From Phycisphaerales bacterium (lineage in GTDB: Bacteria > Planctomycetota > Phycisphaerae > Phycisphaerales > UBA1924): a stretch of DNA of 64,000 bases. Shown here in pieces: positions 42,804-50,324 of the stretch (positions are counted from its first letter, which is position 1; each line of letters starts with the position of its first letter). A program made the position numbers and the translations under genes. Below the pieces are notes generated by a model. The model was given only the letters and a program-made list of their open reading frames with translations, was not told the origin of the DNA and did not search any database. The stretch lies in contig JARGPA010000001.1 of assembly GCA_029213305.1 (NCBI GenBank), forward strand, positions 106,069-170,068. Reading direction: 5' to 3'.

Positions 42804-43961
42804 ATGTCGATCCAGAAACATACAAACCAAGGACAACCTGACGGATTAAGCATTGTAAACAATGCAGAACGAGTGTTGATTGACGATCGGCCTCACATTG
42901 TCTTTGTGTTTACTCAGATGTGGAGATGGATCCTCATCGGGCTCGTCGCTTGGGGGACTATGCGATGGTTTGGGATTTCATTGAACAAACCGATTCTAAC
43001 AAAGTCTGCAAATGGTGCTCTTTTGATTGTTGCATTTCGATTTGTATTGGGTCTCATTGATTGGTTCGCACGCAGACACATTTTGACGGATTCACGGATT
43101 GTTGCCAAGTTTGGAATACTCAGAACGGTAACGACTGATATCCCACTAAGACGAGTACAACACATCGTGATGGTCCGCCCTTTCGCAGAACGCTTGTTTG
43201 GGATTGGGTCACTTGGGATCACAAGTGCAGGGACAGGTTCAATTGATCTAATCTGGAGAGGGATCGAACATCCTCAGCAAGTACTCGATACGATTCGAGC
43301 GCAAGTAGATCGAATGTCGATCCATGGAGAGGGGAAACAAGTGACACCTGTGATTGGAATCGTCGGCGGGATCGGGGCTGGTAAGTCCACAGTCACAAAG
43401 GTCTTTGAAGATCTCGGGTGCGTTGTTTCTGATTCAGATCAAAGCGTTCGCGAGATTTTGAGTGATCGAAAAGTGATCCGACAACTCAGCGAGTGGTGGG
43501 GAAAAGAGATTCTCAACACTGACGGTACGATTGATCGATCAAAGGTCGCAGATATTGTTTTCGAGCAACCCTACGAACGACGCAGACTTGAGGGTTTAAT
43601 TCATCCGCTCGTCCATGATCGTAGAAGAGAATTAATCGAGGCTGCGATCCAAGATGGAGCCCAAGGGGTGATTGTTGATGCTCCTCTTTTGTTTGAAGCT
43701 GGGGTAGATTCTGAGTGCGACGCAATCGTCTTTGTAGACACTTCGCATGAAATTCGGCTCTCCAGGGTCCAAACAACCCGTGGTTGGGACGCGAATGAGC
43801 TGAATATGAGAGAAAAAGCACAGTTAGGACTTGAACAAAAGAGGAAACGATCCGATTATATAGTGGCCAACAATGGCTTACCTGATGAACTCATAGGCCG
43901 AGTAACTCGAGTGCTTGCTTCGATCCGGAAGGATCTGGCGCAACGGGCATCGAATGGCTAA
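42804..43961 (+). CDS. coaE: Bacterial PH-domain membrane protein fused to dephospho-CoA kinase
   Basis: A 385-residue protein with two parts. Residues 20-175 are a bPH2/DUF304-type membrane module: two hydrophobic helices (about 33-57 and 70-88), then a PH-like sheet (ILTDSRIVAKFGILRTVTTDIPLRRVQHI, GIGSLGITSAG). Residues 182-385 are CoaE, with P-loop GGIGAGKST (188-196), VVSDSDQ, EGLIHPLVHDRRR and VIVDAPLLFEAG. CoaE phosphorylates dephospho-CoA in the last step of CoA synthesis. No stop separates the parts. A GGAGAGGGG before an in-frame GTG (43341) could allow a separate CoaE. It is located between hpt and rho. Confidence 0.87.
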   Translation: MSIQKHTNQGQPDGLSIVNNAERVLIDDRPHIVFVFTQMWRWILIGLVAWGTMRWFGISLNKPILTKSANGALLIVAFRFVLGLIDWFARRHILTDSRIVAKFGILRTVTTDIPLRRVQHIVMVRPFAERLFGIGSLGITSAGTGSIDLIWRGIEHPQQVLDTIRAQVDRMSIHGEGKQVTPVIGIVGGIGAGKSTVTKVFEDLGCVVSDSDQSVREILSDRKVIRQLSEWWGKEILNTDGTIDRSKVADIVFEQPYERRRLEGLIHPLVHDRRRELIEAAIQDGAQGVIVDAPLLFEAGVDSECDAIVFVDTSHEIRLSRVQTTRGWDANELNMREKAQLGLEQKRKRSDYIVANNGLPDELIGRVTRVLASIRKDLAQRASNG

Positions 43962-44325
43962 GTAGATTCATCTCCTATTTCATCCGAATCATATCTTCCG
44001 TTTCATCGATGATTAAATCCTTCTCAGTTTGAGTCCAAGGATCAAAATCAAGAAATGACAGACTAGATGGGACATCGTGTTTCGGTTCGAAGAGGGATAA
44101 TGGGTTTTCAGTTCGGTTCGGTTGACTATCAATCGACCAAATATTGTTCTCGCGAGGGCAGCATCAACGCCCATTGAATCAGAGTTTTCAAGATCATATC
44201 TCATGTCGATGAGCATTCGTTTTGCTCTTCACGCACGATATCAAAACCACATATTCAATTCGTACAAAATGCATTGTCTTGAGTTACAAGACAATCAACA
44301 CAGATGACAGTTAGAGGATCATTCC
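43962..44325 (+). promoter_or_regulatory. rho upstream region (364 bases, no gene)
   Basis: No convincing gene is here. A 61-codon frame on the plus strand and a 67-codon frame on the minus strand have no start signals or family features. The last part holds the hairpin described at 44274-44294 and the rho ribosome-binding site (AGGA, 12 bases upstream of the ATG). Long leaders are known for rho autoregulation in other bacteria. Confidence 0.5.
44274..44294 (+). promoter_or_regulatory. Hairpin in the rho leader
   Basis: TTGTCTTG-AGTTA-CAAGACAA is a perfect 8-bp stem with a 5-base loop ending 31 bases before the rho ATG. It could be a leader hairpin for autoregulation or an operator. No T run follows, so it is not an intrinsic terminator. 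Confidence 0.4.
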
Positions 44326-46206
44326 ATGGCTAAGTCCACAGAGGTTGTTGAAAAAGCAGACGCAAAGACTGCAACAAGTAAGAAGACAACCAAAAAGAAG
44401 AGCACCACGAAGAAAGCTTCTACGAAACGCGAGAGCAAAGCAGGTGCAGTGACTGAATCCAAACCCGAGTCGAAAGCTGTGTCAAAGCTCCGTGCAAAGT
44501 CCGAAGCGAAGAAAGAAGCCGCCTCGGGAGCATCGAGTGCAACGGACAAACCTAAGTCCTCACCAAAGCAGAACTCGAAAGAATCCTCTAAGAGTAGAGA
44601 ATTATCGTCTTCAGAATCAAAAAAACCTGACCAATCAGGTTCGCAATCCGAAAGCTCTGGACGCTCAGATGATTCAGGCAGAGACGATCATCGATCAAGA
44701 TCGAATCGCAACAACAATAACAATGACTCAGAAGGCGGATCGAGAAGACGAAGTCGAAAGAAGAGAAGAGGTTCTTCTGGAGGTGGTTCAGGTGGGTCCG
44801 GCGGGTCGAATCGACAAAATCAGCGCCAGAGATCATCATCGAATGCTTACCCGGCGCATGTTCTTCCTTCTGATGAGCAACTCGAACGCGAAGCAGAAGA
44901 GCTCGAACGCATTGTTGCCGCCGCGGGAGGGAAGATCGAAGATGATGGACTCACGATCTCCGATTTCCAACGGATGGATCATGATGAAATCAACGCGATC
45001 GCAGACAAAGAGGGACTCGAAGATGTTCACCAGTTGCCCAAGCAAGATCTAATCTTCAGAATTCTTAAAGCGCGTGCCGCGAAACAAGGCATCATGTTCG
45101 GCGAAGGCACTCTCCAGATCATGTCTGATGGGTTTGGGTTCCTGCGGTCCCCAGAGATGAGTTACTTGCCTGGTCCTGATGATATTTACGTATCTCCTAG
45201 TCAGATTCGTCGATTTGGACTTCGTCGAGGCATGAATGTCCGCGGAGCGATCCGGCCACCAAAGGAATCTGAACGATACTTCGCACTCCTTCGTGTTGAA
45301 AAAGTCAACGGCCGAGATCCTGCGACACTCCACGAACTCGTGAACTTCGAAGATCTCGTTCCAATGCATCCTGAGAAGAGATTACTCCTTGAAACAACCC
45401 CGGACTCGATCGAGATGCGGATCATGGACTTAGTTTCCCCAATCGGTATGGGACAGAGAGCATTGATCGTCGCGCCTCCTCGTACTGGTAAGACAGTATT
45501 GATGCAGAAGATGACGAAAGCGATTAATGAAAACTATCCAGACGCTAAGGTATTTGTGTTGCTCGTAGACGAGCGCCCTGAAGAAGTAACAGACTTCAAA
45601 CGGAATGTAGGTCGTGATGTAGAAGTCGTTGCAAGTACCTTCGACGAGCAATCAAGTAGGCATGTAGCTGTCGCAGAGATGGTGATCGAAAAAGCAAGAC
45701 GAATGGTTGAGTTCGGAGAAGATGTTGTTATCTTGCTCGATTCAATCACTCGATTGGCAAGAGCTTACAATAACGATATTCCACATTCAGGAAAAATCAT
45801 GTCAGGTGGTCTCGATTCCAATGCGCTCCAGCGCCCGAAGAAGTTCTTTGGTGCTGCTCGTGCGCTCGAACGAGGTGGTTCATTAACAATCATCGGGACA
45901 GCATTGACTGACACCGGTTCGAAGATGGACGATGTGATTTTCGAAGAGTTCAAGGGTACTGGTAACTCAGAACTTCATCTTGATCGTCGATTAGTAGAGA
46001 AACGGATATATCCTGCGATTGATGTTGCAGCATCAGGAACACGCCGTGAAGAGCTCCTAATGGACGCGAAAGAGCTTGAGTTGATCTATCGACTCAGGAA
46101 GGTTCTTGCAGATATGAATGTCGTAGAAGCGATGGAGCTCCTCAAGACCCGTCTTGCGAAACACAAGACCAACGCGGAGTTCTTGATGGCAATGGCAATC
46201 GGATAA
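44326..46206 (+). CDS. rho: Transcription termination factor Rho with long low-complexity N-terminus
   Basis: A 626-residue hexameric RNA-dependent ATPase that ends untranslated transcripts. Residues 1-175 are low complexity: Lys/Ser/Thr-rich at first, then Asn, Arg, Gly and Ser runs ([15 protein letters not shown]). After this come the Rho_N helical region (about 205-250), the RNA-binding cold-shock-like domain with DGFGFLR (268-274), Walker A APPRTGKT (383-390), Walker [17 protein letters not shown] and [19 protein letters not shown]. Usual Rho has about 420 residues, so about 200 are extra. Long N-terminal insertions are known in Actinobacteria and Bacteroidota Rho and bind RNA or phase-separate. 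Confidence 0.95.
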   Translation: MAKSTEVVEKADAKTATSKKTTKKKSTTKKASTKRESKAGAVTESKPESKAVSKLRAKSEAKKEAASGASSATDKPKSSPKQNSKESSKSRELSSSESKKPDQSGSQSESSGRSDDSGRDDHRSRSNRNNNNNDSEGGSRRRSRKKRRGSSGGGSGGSGGSNRQNQRQRSSSNAYPAHVLPSDEQLEREAEELERIVAAAGGKIEDDGLTISDFQRMDHDEINAIADKEGLEDVHQLPKQDLIFRILKARAAKQGIMFGEGTLQIMSDGFGFLRSPEMSYLPGPDDIYVSPSQIRRFGLRRGMNVRGAIRPPKESERYFALLRVEKVNGRDPATLHELVNFEDLVPMHPEKRLLLETTPDSIEMRIMDLVSPIGMGQRALIVAPPRTGKTVLMQKMTKAINENYPDAKVFVLLVDERPEEVTDFKRNVGRDVEVVASTFDEQSSRHVAVAEMVIEKARRMVEFGEDVVILLDSITRLARAYNNDIPHSGKIMSGGLDSNALQRPKKFFGAARALERGGSLTIIGTALTDTGSKMDDVIFEEFKGTGNSELHLDRRLVEKRIYPAIDVAASGTRREELLMDAKELELIYRLRKVLADMNVVEAMELLKTRLAKHKTNAEFLMAMAIG

Positions 46207-46244
46207 CATCCTCAGGATTGCTCATTTAGAATATCCATCTTTCG

Positions 46245-46260
46245 ATGACGATATCGTCAT
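46245..46260. promoter_or_regulatory. Perfect 16-base palindrome downstream of rho
   Basis: ATGACGATATCGTCAT is a perfect 8+8 palindrome with no loop, 38 bases after the rho stop. A loop-free palindrome suits a dimeric DNA-binding protein better than RNA folding. The next gene starts about 100 bases downstream. Confidence 0.35.
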
Positions 46261-46318
46261 GATTCGTCTGCTCTAGGGACGCGCCAGTGACTCAAAGACT
46301 CTATGATGGGTCATAATT

Positions 46319-46348
46319 CGGATAGATGCAAATGCTTGCATCTATCCG
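46319..46348 (+). promoter_or_regulatory. 13-bp inverted repeat before the small membrane protein gene
   Basis: CGGATAGATGCAA and its exact complement are separated by ATGC, ending just before the Shine-Dalgarno of the 46361 gene. As RNA it would form a strong 13-bp hairpin beside the ribosome-binding site. It could also be a Rho-region terminator without a T run. Confidence 0.45.
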
Positions 46349-46360
46349 ATGGAGATATCA

Positions 46361-46681
46361 GTGCCTACCAAACGAGTGATGAGTATATCGATTGTAATCC
46401 TTACAGGTTTACCCTGGAGTTTGTCGTTAGGGGTCATGGGGTTGTGGCTGATCGGGCAGGATCATGAAGGGATACTGTCGGCAAAGCCCATTGCGATCAG
46501 CGCTGGTGTCGCCGCGTTGACTGCAGGACAGCTTGTATTTCTCATGTGCATCGCAGATCGAGTATTTCCCAGAGCACATCAGACGATATCAAGAGGGATT
46601 GAGGGCTCGTTAGCCGCGATCTTTCTGGGTTCGAGCAGCGTACTTGCTATAACAGCTCTGCTTGGATGGAGTGGATCGTGA
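46361..46681 (+). CDS. Small membrane protein of unknown function
   Basis: A 106-residue hydrophobic protein with three predicted membrane helices (about 9-31, 42-64 and 82-102). No family is recognised. GTG 46361 is preferred because GGAG stands 7 bases before it. The ATG at 46349 forms part of the Shine-Dalgarno. The stop overlaps the next gene's GTG start (GTGA), so the two are coupled. Confidence 0.6.
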   Translation: MPTKRVMSISIVILTGLPWSLSLGVMGLWLIGQDHEGILSAKPIAISAGVAALTAGQLVFLMCIADRVFPRAHQTISRGIEGSLAAIFLGSSSVLAITALLGWSGS

Positions 46682-49278
46682 GAAACAGGATCATGAGAAG
46701 AGGATCTATGAATCGATATCTGAAACCATTTCGTGTGTCTCATTGCATTGCAGCTGCGCTCGTTGGGACATCTCTTTGGTCAGGTTCAACGATTGCTCAA
46801 GATGCAGCAACAGAACTAGATCCGATTGTGTCATCGCTGTTAGTCAGAGACGCAGTGCTCGATCTTGGGTTGAGAGATGCGCCTGCTCCTGCGGATTATG
46901 AGCTCACTGCAAATTTGTTGAAAATCGCACTTGAGCTTGACCCGACGAATCCTGAGATCGCAAGATCGATTGTCGAGGCCGCATGGTTAGGTGGCGATGC
47001 AGAGATGTTGATCGAAGCAACTCGAGAAGTCATTCGGATCGATCCTAAAGATACAGTTGCTCAACTCCGATTAGTAAGTTCAATCATTAACAAGCAACAA
47101 ACCGTTGAAGGGCGCCTCGCAGCCTTCGAACGGTTCTTAGGTGATCGTGGACAATCATTAGATCCATCTGTCCGATCACGCCTCGCTCTCGATGCTGCAT
47201 TGCTTGAACGAGAAACGGGTAACACGACCGGTTTTCTAGAAAGATTACATCTGGCGACAAAGCTCGATGTGTCGAACAAAGCCGCCGCTTCTCTCGCAGC
47301 GCAGGTCTATAGCAGCGCGGACTCGGATCCGGTTACACAGTTGGATTACCAGTTTAAACTTCTTCTAGCAGATCCACTTGATGCGAATGTTCATCTAACG
47401 ATTACTCAGATCCTTGCGAGACAAGGTGCATATCAATCAGCAATTCGGTTCCTGGAAAACTCGACGACGTTGTTCAAGCTCGATGCAGGGCGCACGCCTC
47501 AATCAATTGAAGAAATTCGGATCGCGTTGGATTGGCAAGTGCATGGGCCGCAAAGAATATTGGATGACCTGAATCCAGTACTTGCAGATCTCCGCGCCGA
47601 AGCAAAGGCAAAGATCGAAGCATACGAAGAAGCGCAACTCCCTACAGAAGATCTGATTCGACCTGAAGATTATCGATACGACATTGGTATTGATCGATTG
47701 AGATTACTCGCGGCGTATAACTTGGGAAATTCAGATCTAGTGAGAGAAGTGCTCGATGACATCGAGAGTACAACCAACGATGAAGTTGTTTCACTTAGTG
47801 AGATGACTCGAATGCGTTCTGTCGATCAGAGTGCAGTGATCTCAGTAATGGTTTCACGAGTTCTCGATTTTCAGGTCTTGCGTGCGATCGTTGGACTTGA
47901 TTCAGATAAGATCCGTAATGATGTTGGAGAGATTATTGAATCAGCACCAGCTCTTGATCCGTACTTCGCAATCATTGAACCCCTTGCACTCTTCGCAGAG
48001 GGTGAGTATCAACAATCGATTGATCTTGCGAAAGAATTTTCTAATACATCGTTGATGGGATTAGTCTCTGCAATGTCGCACGAGCGATTAGGTCAAATTG
48101 ATGAAGCAGTCGCGTTGTATTCAAAGATCACACATGAGAATGCACTTGATTCATATGGCGCGTTTTCAAGATCTAAACTCGTGTCGCTCGGGCACGAGAA
48201 TCTAATCGTCACAACCGCTGGCCGTCAGATGATCCAGATTGAGAAGTCAATCCCTTCATGGATTGACCAGATGAACATTCGTCCATCATCATTCATGTAT
48301 CTTGATATCCAAGCGCCAGAATCAGTCGTCAGTGCGATGGAAAATCCGACAATCAAAATCCGATTGAAAAACTTAGCTCCAATACCCCTCGCAATCGGTT
48401 CTTCTAAACCGCTTGATTCGCAAATGCTTTTGTTGCCTGTCGTTGATGCTCGAGTCAAAGGGGTTCAAGGAGAGATGCAACCAAAGGTGATCGCAATGGA
48501 TCATCGACTCAGACTCAGGCCTCTCGAAGAGCTGGTTATCGAAGTTGAAACTGATTCTGCTCAGACTCAGTGGTTGTTACACATGCAATCGAGTTCATCG
48601 ATCACCCAACGCTGGCGATTGCTACAAGGGTTTCGACCGAGAGCATCGGATGAACTCCTCGCTAAGGCAAATATTCCAGATAATGCATCTGTATACGGCA
48701 TCATCAACTCTCCGCTTGGGTTAACCACAGAGAGCAAGGTTACTCAGAGATTGAGCTTGTTGGAAATGAGTGCGTCGGTTCCTGAACTCATCGATATGCT
48801 TTCAAATGAGAATGCAGATGTTCGGACAAGAGCAATCATGGCTTGCGCAGGCCGATTGACTCTGCCCACCGAAGAAACTGTGATTGAAGGAGATGAACTC
48901 GATTCTTTGATTACTGCGATCATCGAGCTCTACACTATCTCAGGGAACACAGAACGGGCGCAGATGATCTTGTTGCTCCCACATCGTCATCAACTCGCTC
49001 AGATGATTGCGTTTGATGATCATGTCGTAAGTTCAATTCTCTCAGGTGCATTAATTGACTCAGTAGTTGATCCAACCGTGTTAGCGGCGGCGTTATTGAC
49101 TCGAACTGATGCTGAGGATTCTCCGATTTTCGAAGTGCTTGAGCAAACCAATGATGAACGATTGCACACGATCGCAAGGATAATCCATGCTCGGCTGGTG
49201 ACATCACAACCCACCTATTCGCTTGTCGGACCAGGTGTCGATGAGATGCTCCCTTCGAAAGAAGGTTTTGGGTTCTAA
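46678..49278 (+). CDS. Large exported TPR-repeat protein
   Basis: An 866-residue protein with an N-terminal signal (ending near STIAQD) and a long series of helical repeats with TPR/HEAT-like spacing: ANLLKIALELDPTNPEIARSIVEAA, EATREVIRIDPKDTVAQLRL, FAEGEYQQSIDLAKEFS, LGQIDEAVALYSKI, then a beta-rich middle (about 540-670) and HEAT-like C-terminal repeats (LSNENADVRTRAIMACAGRL). It is probably a periplasmic or membrane scaffold. The function is unknown. Starts at 46666 and 46693 are possible. GTG 46678 has GGAG 6 bases ahead and overlaps the upstream stop by GTGA. Confidence 0.75.
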   Translation: MRNRIMRRGSMNRYLKPFRVSHCIAAALVGTSLWSGSTIAQDAATELDPIVSSLLVRDAVLDLGLRDAPAPADYELTANLLKIALELDPTNPEIARSIVEAAWLGGDAEMLIEATREVIRIDPKDTVAQLRLVSSIINKQQTVEGRLAAFERFLGDRGQSLDPSVRSRLALDAALLERETGNTTGFLERLHLATKLDVSNKAAASLAAQVYSSADSDPVTQLDYQFKLLLADPLDANVHLTITQILARQGAYQSAIRFLENSTTLFKLDAGRTPQSIEEIRIALDWQVHGPQRILDDLNPVLADLRAEAKAKIEAYEEAQLPTEDLIRPEDYRYDIGIDRLRLLAAYNLGNSDLVREVLDDIESTTNDEVVSLSEMTRMRSVDQSAVISVMVSRVLDFQVLRAIVGLDSDKIRNDVGEIIESAPALDPYFAIIEPLALFAEGEYQQSIDLAKEFSNTSLMGLVSAMSHERLGQIDEAVALYSKITHENALDSYGAFSRSKLVSLGHENLIVTTAGRQMIQIEKSIPSWIDQMNIRPSSFMYLDIQAPESVVSAMENPTIKIRLKNLAPIPLAIGSSKPLDSQMLLLPVVDARVKGVQGEMQPKVIAMDHRLRLRPLEELVIEVETDSAQTQWLLHMQSSSSITQRWRLLQGFRPRASDELLAKANIPDNASVYGIINSPLGLTTESKVTQRLSLLEMSASVPELIDMLSNENADVRTRAIMACAGRLTLPTEETVIEGDELDSLITAIIELYTISGNTERAQMILLLPHRHQLAQMIAFDDHVVSSILSGALIDSVVDPTVLAAALLTRTDAEDSPIFEVLEQTNDERLHTIARIIHARLVTSQPTYSLVGPGVDEMLPSKEGFGF

Positions 49279-49307
49279 AAAGCTCGGGTATAACTCCGTG
49301 GTAATCA

Positions 49308-50324
49308 ATGAATGATCATGAGTCAGAATCCCAGATAGATATTCCTAAGTCATCGAACCGTTCTCGAAGGCTCGGTTTTCTGTTTGGGATCATTCTCTTA
49401 ATCGGAGCAGCGATCTATCTAATCTCTGACCCAGATTCACTCAAAGAGTTCGCGGATAAAATTGTTCACGCGCCGCGATGGGCAGGTCTCGTTGTTATCT
49501 TTGGACCAATCATCAACTGGATCTGTGTTGGACTCTGTCTCCACGCACTCATGCGAAGGCACGGCAAAGTAGGCCGAAGAGAAATGCTCGCGCTCGTTGG
49601 GAGTGCTTGGTTACTCAACCATCTTCCAATGCGCCCGGGTCTAGTCGGGCGCATCGGGTATCACGCAAAGATCAATAAGATCCGAGTCCGTGATTCGATC
49701 GGCGCGAGTATCTGGTCGATGGTACACGCCGCAGTTGCGAACGGGATCGCGCTCGGGATTGTAATTCTACTTCCTGCAGATACGCCATTGATTGAGCTTA
49801 TTGGATATCTATCAATCCCAATTGTTGTATTTGCTTTGATGTCATTCGGCGCGTTTCAGTTCAACGCGAGTCAAGGGTACTTGATCCTCGGTTTGTTTTT
49901 TCGCAATGCAGATTTGTTAATATGGATGATTCGGTACGCGGCGGCCTTCACACTCCTCGGATTTCAGATCACTCCGATGCAAATTGTCATCATCACTGCA
50001 GTTTCGCAGATTGCTCAAGTGATTCCAATCACTGGAGGTGGGCTTGGGCTCCGTGAGTGGGGAGTCGGGATCGCTGCGGGGATGGCATCGAAGACGACAT
50101 CAGTGACTATGCGAACCGCAGTTGGCGCGGATGTAATCAATCGAGTTGCAGAAACAATAATTGTAATACCGCTCGGAATCATTTGTACAGGACTCGTCGC
50201 ACGCAACTGGAATCGATGGAATCCTGATCGGGATGATTCCAATGTGGTTTCGCAAGATTTATCCGAAGATCAATCGGTACGCCATACCCATAGTCAGGAT
50301 GAACCCGGGGAGTCCTGCGAGTAG
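49308..50324 (+). CDS. UPF0104/LPG-synthase-TM-like membrane protein
   Basis: A 338-residue protein with about eight hydrophobic helices, of the family related to the membrane domain of lysylphosphatidylglycerol synthase (UPF0104): FADKIVHAPRWAGLVVIFGPIINWICVGL, LGSAWLLNHLPMRPGLVGRIGYHAKI-type central motif and IPITGGGLGLREWGVGIAAGMAS, a conserved Gly-rich loop in the late helices. Members are probably lipid flippases or lipid-modification partners. The 25-residue Asp/Ser/Glu-rich tail overlaps the convergent ABC gene by 66 bases. It starts 29 bases after the TPR gene. Confidence 0.85.
   Translation: MNDHESESQIDIPKSSNRSRRLGFLFGIILLIGAAIYLISDPDSLKEFADKIVHAPRWAGLVVIFGPIINWICVGLCLHALMRRHGKVGRREMLALVGSAWLLNHLPMRPGLVGRIGYHAKINKIRVRDSIGASIWSMVHAAVANGIALGIVILLPADTPLIELIGYLSIPIVVFALMSFGAFQFNASQGYLILGLFFRNADLLIWMIRYAAAFTLLGFQITPMQIVIITAVSQIAQVIPITGGGLGLREWGVGIAAGMASKTTSVTMRTAVGADVINRVAETIIVIPLGIICTGLVARNWNRWNPDRDDSNVVSQDLSEDQSVRHTHSQDEPGESCE

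Noticed and set aside
44122-44307. 61-codon frame in the rho leader
   Set aside because: No Shine-Dalgarno, no hydrophobic or other protein-like pattern, and it overlaps the perfect stem-loop at 44274.
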